A stretch of 43,385 nucleotides of DNA, taken from assembly GCF_900100125.1 (NCBI RefSeq), contig NZ_FNEL01000007.1, positions 1 through 43,385 on the forward strand, read 5' to 3'. Both the position numbers and the translations under genes were made by a program. The stretch is from Dolosicoccus paucivorans (GTDB taxonomy: Bacteria > Bacillota > Bacilli > Lactobacillales > Aerococcaceae). The notes beneath the pieces were generated by a model. It did no database searches and had not been told where the DNA came from. It saw only the letters and a list, made by a program, of their open reading frames with translations. Of the stretch, positions 1 to 8,104 are shown one piece after another (the first letter of the stretch is position 1; each line of letters begins with the position of its first letter).

Positions 1-168
1 TTCCTCGTAAGGGGACGGAAACTGTTTCAATTATAAAAGGTTCGTAGTCTTCTGAGTGTATTGATGAACCTTATTCCTCGTAAGGGGACGGAAACTCAAG
101 TCCTTCATAGCGGGCTAGTTCTACTAGGTTATATTGATGAACCTTATTCCTCGTAAGGGGACGTTTAA
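1..168 (+). CRISPR. Trailer end of a type III-A CRISPR array
   Basis: Three copies of a 36-nt repeat are visible: a partial one at 1-22, a full one at 60-95 and a terminal one at 133-168. The two spacers are 37 nt each (23-59 and 96-132). The repeat holds a TCCTC/GGGGA stem closed by a GTAA loop and ends in ACGGAAAC, the usual 8-nt 5' handle of type III-A crRNAs. This makes the plus strand the crRNA strand, the same direction as the cas genes. The last repeat diverges after GGGGACG, so it lacks the handle, as expected for the leader-distal end. The leader lies to the left, outside the window. Spacer targets cannot be judged from the sequence alone. Confidence 0.95.
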
Positions 169-184
169 AATAAATGCAGCGTAA

Positions 185-225
185 AAACTCTTCATTCTAA
201 CAATTGAATGAGGAGTTTAGTTTAT
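185..225 (+). terminator. Possible terminator of the CRISPR transcript
   Basis: A 13-bp imperfect stem (185-197 with 206-218, one mismatch) has an 8-nt loop and is followed by a moderately T-rich stretch. It sits directly after the terminal repeat and before the cas promoter, where a terminator for the pre-crRNA would be expected. The T-tract is interrupted, so termination may be weak. Confidence 0.5.
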
Positions 226-231
226 TTATAA

Positions 232-260
232 TTGGAAAGATGATAAAATGTGAATATATT
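232..260 (+). promoter_or_regulatory. Predicted promoter of the cas operon
   Basis: TTGGAA (232-237) and TATATT (255-260) are separated by exactly 17 nt, a good sigma-A-type match. It lies about 45 nt upstream of the cas1 start, whose own ribosome binding site is AAAGGGG at 297-303. All eight cas genes follow with short gaps or overlaps, so one transcript is likely. Confidence 0.55.
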
Positions 261-306
261 AACTTGAGTGATAGGTAAGAAGATGTTAGATAAATAAAGG
301 GGTATT

Positions 307-1305
307 ATGAAAGAAATCTATATATTTGAGTCGGCGCAATCTCTTCATTATCGAGATAAAAAATTAATTGTTCAGAATAAAGAAGGTAAAAAGGCTTACG
401 AAGTAGCTGTTAGTCAAGTCAAGCGGGTCAATATTTTTGGAAACCCTACAATTACGACTCAATTACTTAAAGCTTTAGCTCTTAACAAAAAAGAAGTGCA
501 TTATTATTCTCAAAATGGAAAGTATTTAATGAGTATGAATTTGCATTACGCGGAAAACTATTCAAGGCAACAAGAACAAATATTGGCGTTATTGGATGAC
601 TCCTTTTCTTTAGCGTTATCTAAAAGATTGATCCAATCAAAAATAAAACTCCAAGCGGAGTTATTGAAAGCCTACGATGAAGACGGCTTACTAACAGAAA
701 AAGATTATGTAAAATTAAATAATTATTACCAAGAAGTAGAAAAAGTGGCCTCATTAGAGTCGATTCTTGGCTATGAAGGCCGGTCGGCAAAAACTTATTT
801 TTATTACTTAGGCTTATTAGTACCAACCCCATTTAAATTCTCGCGCCGTTCTAAACGTCCACCGAAAGACCCTTTCAATGCACTGCTTAGTTTTGGCTAC
901 AGTATTTTATATAGCTATATAATAGGTGCGATTATTAAAAGTGGCTTAAACCCTGGGTTTTCAGCACTGCATCAAACAAGAAAAAATCATGCAACACTTG
1001 CCAGTGATTTAATGGAAGAGTGGCGTCCGGTATTAGTCGATGACGTTGTAATGCAACTGCTGATTAGCGAAAAGTTAACAACAGATGATTTTATTAAAAA
1101 ACCTACAGGGGAAGTATATTTATCTGCTGATGCACGCCGATTATTTGTACAAGCCTTCAGAGAGCGTATGTTAGAAAAGCACTTTTATTTTGGTAAGGAT
1201 CGTTATCGTTTTGTTTTTCTAAATAGTGTCGATCAACAAATAGATAGTCTGAAAAAGGCTTTTAAATATCAAGATCCTTTAATGTATCAAACGATTGGAG
1301 GATAA
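307..1305 (+). CDS. cas1: CRISPR-associated endonuclease Cas1
   Basis: Cas1 is the metal-dependent integrase that, with Cas2, inserts new spacers at the leader end of the array. At 332 residues it has the normal family length. The likely metal ligands are visible: Glu157 in the GYEGRSAK segment, His222 in SALH, and Asp234/Glu237 in SDLMEEWRP. The ATG follows AAAGGGG by a short spacer. It is the first gene of the type III-A operon, right after the array. An intact catalytic set suggests that adaptation is still possible. No reverse transcriptase or Cas4 fusion is present. Confidence 0.95.
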   Translation: MKEIYIFESAQSLHYRDKKLIVQNKEGKKAYEVAVSQVKRVNIFGNPTITTQLLKALALNKKEVHYYSQNGKYLMSMNLHYAENYSRQQEQILALLDDSFSLALSKRLIQSKIKLQAELLKAYDEDGLLTEKDYVKLNNYYQEVEKVASLESILGYEGRSAKTYFYYLGLLVPTPFKFSRRSKRPPKDPFNALLSFGYSILYSYIIGAIIKSGLNPGFSALHQTRKNHATLASDLMEEWRPVLVDDVVMQLLISEKLTTDDFIKKPTGEVYLSADARRLFVQAFRERMLEKHFYFGKDRYRFVFLNSVDQQIDSLKKAFKYQDPLMYQTIGG

Positions 1306-1312
1306 AAGAGAT

Positions 1313-1636
1313 ATGCGATTATTTAACGTCCCTCCTCATCAAAGAGAACAACTCGTAGAACGAAAAATTAATAGTTTAATTATTTATGATATTTCAAATG
1401 ATAAACGTCGTCTTAAATTGGCTAAGTTATTAGAAGGCTATGGTATCCGAGTTCAATATTCCTGCTTTGAAGTCAGCTTACGACCAACTCAGCATAAAGA
1501 ATTAGTGGATCAAATTATGACATTTCATGCAAATCATGAAGAAGATAACATCATTATTTATCAGTCACTAAATACAGAAATTACTCGTTTAAATGCTATA
1601 GAGGTTAATATTAATGAAGATTTTATATTTTTATAG
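1313..1636 (+). CDS. cas2: CRISPR-associated protein Cas2
   Basis: Cas2 is the small ferredoxin-fold partner of Cas1 in the spacer-integration complex. The core is recognisable from SLIIYDISND with the conserved aspartate (Asp26 from this start), followed by a helix and the SCFEVSL strand. The frame is open from a TTG at 1295 inside cas1. The ATG at 1313 is preferred because it sits 11 nt after GGAGG (1297-1301) and 7 nt after the cas1 stop. From here the protein has 107 residues, with an N-terminal extension of about 20 residues before the canonical first strand. Confidence 0.93.
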   Translation: MRLFNVPPHQREQLVERKINSLIIYDISNDKRRLKLAKLLEGYGIRVQYSCFEVSLRPTQHKELVDQIMTFHANHEEDNIIIYQSLNTEITRLNAIEVNINEDFIFL

Positions 1637-1644
1637 GAGGGTCT

Positions 1645-2409
1645 ATGCAAAAATTTATTATTAAATTTATCCCTTTAAGTGATGAAAGAATTTATGCTAA
1701 TCAGTTGAATGCACCCCTTCATGGATTGTTGATGGAATGGCTACCTCCTCTAATTGCGCAACAGCTTCATGAAACGGACGTTAATCCCTATTCAATGAGC
1801 GTCAACTATTGTCAAAATTATTTTCAATGGGAAATTAACGCTTTAACGGATGAAATGTCTACTATTTTTTCTAATATATTACTTTGTGAGTCTCTAGCCC
1901 AGTTTGAGTTAAAGTCATTTAATCAGATGTCTTGTGCAATTATCGAACGAAGAGCTGAGACCCTGTCACCTAAAGAGTTGGCTCATCATTTTTATCAACG
2001 TCCTTCAAATCATTTACTAGATTTAACTTTTAACTCTCCCACTGCTTTTAAACAACAAGGTCAGTATGTGTTGTTTCCAGATATTCGCTTAATATTTCAA
2101 AGTTTACAAAATAAATATTCTAGCATATTTGAAGAAGATCCTAAAGACAACTTAGAGCTACTTGAAGAAGTTGAAAATTGTGTTTCTATTCATCGTTTTA
2201 ACATTCAATCCAGTGTAATTTATGTACATGGTCATGGGGTGCCAGGGTTTACGGGACGAGTCGTTTTAAAGTTGAAAGGAAATGACGTATTAAAGTCATA
2301 CGTTGAAATGCTAGCCTCTTTTGGCGAATATTCTGGTGTAGGTATGAAGACTTCCATTGGTATGGGAAGTATCAAGATCAATCATAGAAAGGAGTCTATA
2401 AATGAGTGA
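1645..2409 (+). CDS. cas6: CRISPR-associated endoribonuclease Cas6
   Basis: Cas6 cuts the pre-crRNA inside the repeat to leave the 8-nt ACGGAAAC handle that loads the Csm complex. The 254-residue protein has the family's paired ferredoxin-like plan and, near the C terminus, the glycine-rich segment GVGMKTSIGMGSIKI typical of Cas6. A plausible catalytic histidine is His26 in NAPLHGLL, but its role is inferred from position. It starts 8 nt after the cas2 stop behind GGAGGG, and its end overlaps the cas10 start by 8 nt, which suggests coupled translation. Confidence 0.92.
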   Translation: MQKFIIKFIPLSDERIYANQLNAPLHGLLMEWLPPLIAQQLHETDVNPYSMSVNYCQNYFQWEINALTDEMSTIFSNILLCESLAQFELKSFNQMSCAIIERRAETLSPKELAHHFYQRPSNHLLDLTFNSPTAFKQQGQYVLFPDIRLIFQSLQNKYSSIFEEDPKDNLELLEEVENCVSIHRFNIQSSVIYVHGHGVPGFTGRVVLKLKGNDVLKSYVEMLASFGEYSGVGMKTSIGMGSIKINHRKESINE

Positions 2410-4669
2410 ACAAACGCGGAATGATTTAGTAATGAGTGCCTTGTTATATAATATCGGAAAAGTGGTACAATACGCTAAAGACAGCTCGGGAGATTCTTTT
2501 GAATTGGGTTACGAATTACTTTCTTCCTTAAATGCGCCACAAGACATACTCGAGCCACTAAAGTATCATGACAAAAACGAAATAGAAAAGCAGCAATTGT
2601 CACCCAATCATTTAGCTTATGTGATTGATTATGCTAATCGTCTTGCCAATGAAACCGTAAAAAAGCCATCTAATGGGAAAGTAAAGGCTCAAAAAACAGA
2701 TTGGACGAACCAAGCAGATATCTTTAACGACTTTGGAAAACGAACTGGACATCGTTTTTATCAGCCATTAACCTTTGATGATCGCCATTATTTTCACTTT
2801 GCTAGTGAATCTCAGCGACCTTATCAGCCGGAAAGTTATCAACGTATTTTAGATCAGTTAAAAGAAGAACTCGCGTTGATGGAGTTTTGTTTCAGCTACG
2901 AAGCCAAGGTGCTAAATATGTTAGAGCGATTACTGAGCTTTGTTCCTAGTGATATGGATTCATTAGCTGCACATGATATTTCTTTGTATGACCACTCCAA
3001 GATCACAACCGCTATAGCGACTTGTGTCTTTGATTATTTGATGGATCAAGAAAAGAATTTTAATCACTTACTCAATTCTTTGGCATTTAATAATGAACCC
3101 GCCTTTTTACTTTTAACTTATGATGTGAGCGGGATACAAGACTTTATCTACACCATTCGTGATAATAAGGCAGCTAAAATGTTACGTAGTCGTTCTTTTT
3201 ATTTAGAGATGATTGCTGAAAATGTTAACTATCAGTTACTTAATTGCTTAAAGTTAAGTAGAGCAAACCTTCTTTATAGTGGAGGAGGGGGCGCGTATTT
3301 ATTGATTCCTAATACAGCTCGCTCGAGGGAGGTAGTGGCGCAAGTTCAAAAAGAAATTAATGCTTTTTTACGCCACACCTATGGTTCAGGATTGTTCATC
3401 GCTTTTTCGCACCAAGCCTTTAGTGCCTATGACATGCTAGAAGATATGGGAAGTGTCTATCAAAAAGTTGGACACAAAATTAGTGAACAAAAGTTAAACC
3501 GTTACTCAGCAACAGAGCTTTTAGAGCTAAATACATTAGGTAAAAAGACTGGGAGAGAATGTAATGTTTGCCACCGTATCTATAACCACCCGACGTCTGA
3601 ACGATGTGCTATTTGTGAAGGGTTAGTGAACTTTTCTAATGACCTACAAAATCAAGGGTTCTTTGAAGTAAGCTCTAATCAACGAGGGCTTCCTTTAGGA
3701 TTTGGTGACTATTTAATACCGATTTCTGAGCAAGACCTTTTAAAAGGAAAAGTAGAAGGCCGAATCTACTCTAAAAATAAATTTTACGTGAGTGACTACC
3801 CAGCCACTCATTTGTGGATCGGAGATTATACAGATAAAGAAGCACCAACTTTTAACGATTATTTAAAAGACAATGCAGGTATTCGTCGCTTAGGTGTTGT
3901 ACGATGTGATGTTGATGATTTAGGTAGTGCATTTATTGCTGGCTTTTCCAAGGAATATCAGTCCTTTACACGAACTGCCACTTTGAGCCGTTCACTTGCT
4001 TTATTTTTCCAGTATTACATTAATGAGATTTTACGCGAGTGCAACACGACAGGAAGTATTATTTATGCTGGTGGGGATGACGTCTTCGTTGTGGGACACT
4101 GGTTAGATATGATTGAATTTGCGATTAAATTAAGACAAAGTTTTATACAATATACGCAAGGAAAATTAACCTTATCGACAGGAGTTGGTTTATTCCCTGG
4201 GAAAACACCTATTTCCATTATGGCTCAACAAACAGGAGATTTAGAGTCAAGTGCAAAGGGGGCTTTCAGTGATAAAGATGCGATTACGTTATTCCACCCT
4301 GACTACACCTTTAAATGGAATCACTTTATTGAACATATTTGGTGTGATAAATACCCGTTAATTGCTAGTTTTTTTGATCAGTCTAGTATGGACCGCACTT
4401 ACGGAAAAGCTTTTTTATACCGTTTGTTAGATTTAATTCGCTCAAGCTTTGTTGAAGCTCAAGGGTCATCTCGCGGGCAATTTAAAACAATTAGTTGGGC
4501 CCGCTGGGTCTATTATTTAAGTCAGATGGAGCCAAAGGGTGAAAAAGAAAAAGAGCATTTTAAAAAGTTTGCTCAAAAACTTCACCAATACTTTGAAGAT
4601 GAACAAGAAGCTAAAGAATTAGAATTAGCAATTATGTTATATATTTATACGATTAGGGAGGATATATAA
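2402..4669 (+). CDS. cas10: Type III-A Cas10 (Csm1), HD site degenerate, cyclase intact
   Basis: Large subunit of the Csm effector complex. In the family, the HD domain cuts ssDNA and the second Palm domain makes cyclic oligoadenylate when target RNA binds. Order seen: HD-like region about 10-95, first Palm about 235-340 (YDVSGIQDFIY), a four-cysteine zinc ribbon near 385-410 (CNVC, then CAIC), second Palm about 495-640 with GGDD at 557-560, then a helical C-terminal domain. The HD motif normally reads LHDIGK but here reads LYNIGK (Tyr16-Asn17). The later HH-like motif is YHDKN, and the usual A-D near the domain end is A-N. I infer a dead or weak DNase with an intact cyclase. The 755-residue length is normal, so this is substitution and not truncation. 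Confidence 0.95.
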   Translation: MSEQTRNDLVMSALLYNIGKVVQYAKDSSGDSFELGYELLSSLNAPQDILEPLKYHDKNEIEKQQLSPNHLAYVIDYANRLANETVKKPSNGKVKAQKTDWTNQADIFNDFGKRTGHRFYQPLTFDDRHYFHFASESQRPYQPESYQRILDQLKEELALMEFCFSYEAKVLNMLERLLSFVPSDMDSLAAHDISLYDHSKITTAIATCVFDYLMDQEKNFNHLLNSLAFNNEPAFLLLTYDVSGIQDFIYTIRDNKAAKMLRSRSFYLEMIAENVNYQLLNCLKLSRANLLYSGGGGAYLLIPNTARSREVVAQVQKEINAFLRHTYGSGLFIAFSHQAFSAYDMLEDMGSVYQKVGHKISEQKLNRYSATELLELNTLGKKTGRECNVCHRIYNHPTSERCAICEGLVNFSNDLQNQGFFEVSSNQRGLPLGFGDYLIPISEQDLLKGKVEGRIYSKNKFYVSDYPATHLWIGDYTDKEAPTFNDYLKDNAGIRRLGVVRCDVDDLGSAFIAGFSKEYQSFTRTATLSRSLALFFQYYINEILRECNTTGSIIYAGGDDVFVVGHWLDMIEFAIKLRQSFIQYTQGKLTLSTGVGLFPGKTPISIMAQQTGDLESSAKGAFSDKDAITLFHPDYTFKWNHFIEHIWCDKYPLIASFFDQSSMDRTYGKAFLYRLLDLIRSSFVEAQGSSRGQFKTISWARWVYYLSQMEPKGEKEKEHFKKFAQKLHQYFEDEQEAKELELAIMLYIYTIREDI

Positions 4670-5022
4670 TGGCGACACTAACGACATCCAATTATATTGA
4701 TAAAGCTGAAAAAGTCTTTGACGATCATTGGTTAATAAATAATTTAACGACTAGTCAAATAAGAAAATTACTTAATTTAACGAGTCGGTTGTATGACGAG
4801 TCTAAAGTAAAGTCCTATGAGCAATTAGAAGAAAGTATTAATTATTTACGAGTGCAATTTCTCTATCAAGCAGGAAGAGAATCAGCGGTTAAAACATTGG
4901 TAGAAAGAGCCAATTTGATTGAAGCGGTCAAAGAAATCAAAGATATTGATTCATTAAGATTATTTAGTCGCTATATGGAAGCATTAGTTGCTTACCATCG
5001 CTATAAGGGAGGAGAGGATTAA
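4669..5022 (+). CDS. csm2: Type III-A Csm2 small subunit
   Basis: Csm2 is the small all-helical subunit that stacks along the inner face of the Csm complex against the crRNA-target duplex. The 117-residue protein is predicted mostly helical and carries the family pattern around TTSQIRKLLNLTSRLYDE and a C-terminal helix ending in a Tyr-rich AYHRYKGG segment. Its ATG overlaps the cas10 stop by one base (TAATG), typical of coupled translation. Position between cas10 and csm3 is canonical for III-A. Confidence 0.9.
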   Translation: MATLTTSNYIDKAEKVFDDHWLINNLTTSQIRKLLNLTSRLYDESKVKSYEQLEESINYLRVQFLYQAGRESAVKTLVERANLIEAVKEIKDIDSLRLFSRYMEALVAYHRYKGGED

Positions 5023-5024
5023 TA

Positions 5025-5687
5025 ATGAAACGTATTAAAGCAAAGGTCAGAATTACAGGAACTCTTAGGTTACAAACAGGGCTTCATATTGGGTCAAGCT
5101 CAGCTTTTGCGGCGATTGGAGCAACCGACTCTCCTATTATCAAAGATCCGCTCACTAACTTGCCCATTATTCCAGGCTCTTCTTTGAAAGGGAAAATGCG
5201 TTCTTTATTAGCGCGTACAAAAAATGAAAAAGTAGCCAACCAACCTGATGAAGATCATGAAACGATTCGGCGTCTTTTTGGAGACGCATATGACCATAAG
5301 CAAGCGGCTTTAATTTTTAACGATTTATTTTTAATCAATGAGCAAGAACTTATGGATCGTGGCGCGGAGCTTTTGACAGAAGTAAAGTTCGAAAATACGA
5401 TTGACCGACGTACTGCAGGGGCTAAACCTAGACAAATCGAACGAGCTATTGCAGGAAGCGAGTTTGGTATTGATCTTATTTATAATGTATCAGATTTGAT
5501 AGAGTTAGATGATGATTTTAGCTTTATTTTAGATGGATTCAAACTGCTCACTCTAGACTACCTAGGTGGTAGCGGAACGCGAGGATATGGTCGAGTTGAG
5601 TTTAGTGATTTTCAAGCGGAAGTCGTTATCGGTGAATTAGGTGTGGAAGCACTTCAAATGATGAATGACAAACTATCAACAATTTAG
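5025..5687 (+). CDS. csm3: Type III-A Csm3 backbone RNase
   Basis: Csm3 is the repeated backbone RAMP (Cas7 family) that binds the crRNA spacer and cuts target RNA at 6-nt steps. At 220 residues it has normal length. The catalytic aspartate is present: GATDSP at 32-37 gives Asp35, matching the Asp of known active Csm3 proteins. It is followed by IIPGSSLKGKMRSLL and a C-terminal glycine-rich loop GGSGTRGYGRVEF. Target RNA cleavage should therefore be intact, in contrast to the HD site of Cas10. It starts 2 nt after csm2 behind GGGAGGAG. Confidence 0.95.
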   Translation: MKRIKAKVRITGTLRLQTGLHIGSSSAFAAIGATDSPIIKDPLTNLPIIPGSSLKGKMRSLLARTKNEKVANQPDEDHETIRRLFGDAYDHKQAALIFNDLFLINEQELMDRGAELLTEVKFENTIDRRTAGAKPRQIERAIAGSEFGIDLIYNVSDLIELDDDFSFILDGFKLLTLDYLGGSGTRGYGRVEFSDFQAEVVIGELGVEALQMMNDKLSTI

Positions 5688-5698
5688 AGGTGAGTAAG

Positions 5699-6634
5699 AT
5701 GGATTTACAGCTTTATTTGTTGTCCTTTGATGTTGCTCATTTTGGTAAGTGTCTACTTGAAGATAGTGACGTTACGTTTAAAGTGCATCGTTTATATTCG
5801 GCTTTATACCTAGAAGCTATTGCGTTAGGAAAAGAAGAAGCATTTTTATCTTTAACAAGGCAAGGTGATATTTTACTTAGTGATGCTTTTTTCTATGATA
5901 AAGGGCTTTATTTACCTAAGCCGATCGGATTTCCTAAATTAGAACGCAAACTTCATGTAGAAGACATTACCCAAGCACGTCAACAAGCAAAAATGAGTAA
6001 GAAACTAACTCAAATTCATCATCAATACTTCGACTCATTTGCTATGGGTGAAATGGATACGAGCCAACAGTTAAATGAATTATTAAAAGATACGAGTCAA
6101 TTTTATCAATCAACGGATGCAACACATGTGCATGTTGAAGGGGATCCTTACCGAGTGGGGACTGTATTTTATGATGAGGGCGTTTATTTAGGAGTTATCG
6201 GCTCTAGTCACGATTTATTAGTCGATCTATTTAAAAGCCTGCAATTTTCAGGGCTAGGAGGAAAGCGCTCAGCTGGGTTAGGTCAATTTACGCTAACTAT
6301 TAAAGAAATTAATTCAAATGTAGCCAAACGATTAACTACAAAGTGCGACTATCCAGTCATGTTATTAAATAGCAGTATACCGGTAGATGAACAGTTAGAA
6401 AAATCGATGAACAACGCTCACTTTATTGTTGAAAAAAGCAGTGGTTTTGCATTTAGCAGCGGATTAAAAGAAGCAGTTAGGAAAAATGATTTGTATAAGT
6501 TTATGGCAGGATCAACGTTTGAGCAAACATTTGACGGCAATCTCATTGATGTGGCGCCGAATGATTTCCCACATCCAGTGTGGAATTATTCTATTCCATT
6601 ATTTTATCGTTTAAAGGAGAAAGCGGATGACTAA
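5699..6634 (+). CDS. csm4: Type III-A Csm4 (Cas5-type handle-binding subunit)
   Basis: Csm4 is the RAMP that caps the crRNA 5' handle and contacts Cas10. Features include an N-terminal RAMP fold starting LQLYLLSFDVAHFG and the glycine-rich loop GLGGKRSAGLGQF near the centre, both typical. The open frame reaches a GTG at 5690, but the ATG at 5699 is preferred because GAGGTGA lies just upstream with normal spacing, giving 311 residues. Its stop overlaps csm5 by 8 nt. Confidence 0.92.
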   Translation: MDLQLYLLSFDVAHFGKCLLEDSDVTFKVHRLYSALYLEAIALGKEEAFLSLTRQGDILLSDAFFYDKGLYLPKPIGFPKLERKLHVEDITQARQQAKMSKKLTQIHHQYFDSFAMGEMDTSQQLNELLKDTSQFYQSTDATHVHVEGDPYRVGTVFYDEGVYLGVIGSSHDLLVDLFKSLQFSGLGGKRSAGLGQFTLTIKEINSNVAKRLTTKCDYPVMLLNSSIPVDEQLEKSMNNAHFIVEKSSGFAFSSGLKEAVRKNDLYKFMAGSTFEQTFDGNLIDVAPNDFPHPVWNYSIPLFYRLKEKADD

Positions 6635-7646
6635 AATGAATAGATTTAATTTTACTTTAGTTACGTTAGGTCCAGTTCACATTGGTAGTGGAGACACTTA
6701 CACATTAAAAGAGATCGCAAATTATAACGGATACTATTATTTTCCTAATATGGGGAAAATATACCAAAAACTCGCAAGCCTCGGTCCTGATAAAGTGACC
6801 TCTTTTGAGAATTATTTGATAACAAGTGCTAGAGGCAAGAGACAGCAGCGCTTAAATGAGTTTTTAGAATGCCAAAACATTTTAAATGAAATCGAACAAT
6901 TTGGAGGCTACCGGATCAAAGACGTGTATAAAGATCGTCGCGATCCTTTATCTCGTAAGCCAATAACGAATGTCAGTGCATTTATAAAAACTCCTTTTAA
7001 TGAGCCTTATATTCCTGGTAGCAGTTTAAAAGGTGTACTTCGAACAGTAATTGAAAATACGCAAGCAATTCCTCGTTCAGACTATGATGAAGTGTTTAAA
7101 AGTATTCAAATAAGTGACAGCGAACCACTGACAGTAGACAAACTAGCGATTGTACCTAAGATAGACTATAGCCCTAGAAATAAAAGAGTTTCCCAATTAG
7201 ATGCGATTTATAGGGAAGCAATTTTGCCAAGAGTAGCAGTAAAATTTACTATTACAACTGTGGGAGATAAAGCCTATCATGCGATTAAAAACTTGACTCA
7301 CTATGCAGCTCAAAGCTATGAAGCTTACTCACAACTGTTATTGAGTAGCTTGCCCATTGAACTCCGTCCCGCAAAGCAACTTAGAAAACTTAAGCATATT
7401 ATTTATCTAGGCGGAGGGACTGGTTTTTGGACGAAAGTTAACTTTGAAAATACTCGGGTAAAAAAGCCTCAAGGAATGAAGGAGTTAGGTGTACTCAAGT
7501 ACTCTCATTTACCTTATCATTATTTACCTTTATCGAAAGGAACGCGCGTTCCATTATTTAATACGTATGAACAATCTAATAAAACTTACAACTTATACGA
7601 AATGGGCAAGTGTAGTTTTTCATTGACTGAAAGAAAAGAGATGTGA
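6627..7646 (+). CDS. csm5: Type III-A Csm5 subunit
   Basis: Csm5 is the RAMP subunit at the 3' end of the crRNA, linked in known systems to crRNA trimming. Its 339 residues begin with the RAMP strand FTLVTLGPVHIGSG. PYIPGSSLKGVLRT comes in the middle and GGGTGFWTKV towards the end. It starts inside the csm4 end behind AAAGGAG. This is the last gene of the operon: no csm6 follows, although csm6 usually lies here in Streptococcus and Staphylococcus III-A loci. Confidence 0.92.
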   Translation: MTKMNRFNFTLVTLGPVHIGSGDTYTLKEIANYNGYYYFPNMGKIYQKLASLGPDKVTSFENYLITSARGKRQQRLNEFLECQNILNEIEQFGGYRIKDVYKDRRDPLSRKPITNVSAFIKTPFNEPYIPGSSLKGVLRTVIENTQAIPRSDYDEVFKSIQISDSEPLTVDKLAIVPKIDYSPRNKRVSQLDAIYREAILPRVAVKFTITTVGDKAYHAIKNLTHYAAQSYEAYSQLLLSSLPIELRPAKQLRKLKHIIYLGGGTGFWTKVNFENTRVKKPQGMKELGVLKYSHLPYHYLPLSKGTRVPLFNTYEQSNKTYNLYEMGKCSFSLTERKEM

Positions 7647-7695
7647 CTCACCTTTTTACCTAATGGAACTCCTCCTAAATTACTAACTTACGAGA

Positions 7696-8091
7696 AGTAG
7701 CGACTTTAGAAATTTTTATGGAAATATTATCGTTAATGACTGGTTGTTTCAAAATATCTTTACGTCTTATGGAAATGAGGACATGTTGTTAAGCTTGTCA
7801 ATGGTATACTAGGAATAATTTTTGCGTTAATGAAGCCCTGTGAGATCGATGATGCGAAGAAGATTAAAGCAATAAATCTAGATTATATAAAAGTTGATAT
7901 AAGAGCGTGGAGTAAAGTCCACATTCTTGTGTAAATTTCTTCTACAATGCTCTAATTTAATCATCACTATTTTTACTTGATATAGAGAGTGGACATGATA
8001 GTCACGGGAAACAATATCGGAGCAATAAGCGATTTGTAATGCAGAAAAAGAACATGTCAGAAGGGAAGAACTTCAAGAAGGTATTCAAAGT
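7696..8091 (+). pseudogene. Possible decayed Rpn-family (PD-(D/E)XK) nuclease/transposase remnant
   Basis: The gap between csm5 and the LacI-type gene has no intact ORF but reads as broken protein pieces. Frame piece 7696-7812 contains NDWLFQNIFTSYGNEDMLL, like the N-terminal NDxxFkkiF...nkdiLisfL motif of Rpn-family nucleases. Piece 7812-7934 contains IKVDIRAWSKVHILV, like the segment leading to the catalytic IEIQ. Piece 8029-8091 (AEKEHVRREELQEGIQSK) resembles the charged helical C terminus. The whole is too short for a full gene, so internal deletion is likely. The assignment rests on motif memory only. The first 50 bases of the gap show nothing recognisable. Confidence 0.4.
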
Positions 8092-8104
8092 AAGGAGGTG
8101 TCCC

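Noticed and set aside
1295-1312. Longer cas2 start at TTG 1295
   Set aside because: It overlaps cas1 and lies on the GGAGG ribosome binding site that serves the ATG at 1313.
8039-8104. Longer N terminus for the LacI-type repressor
   Set aside because: The added 22 residues precede the usual family start, and a strong AAGGAGGTG sits just before ATG 8105.
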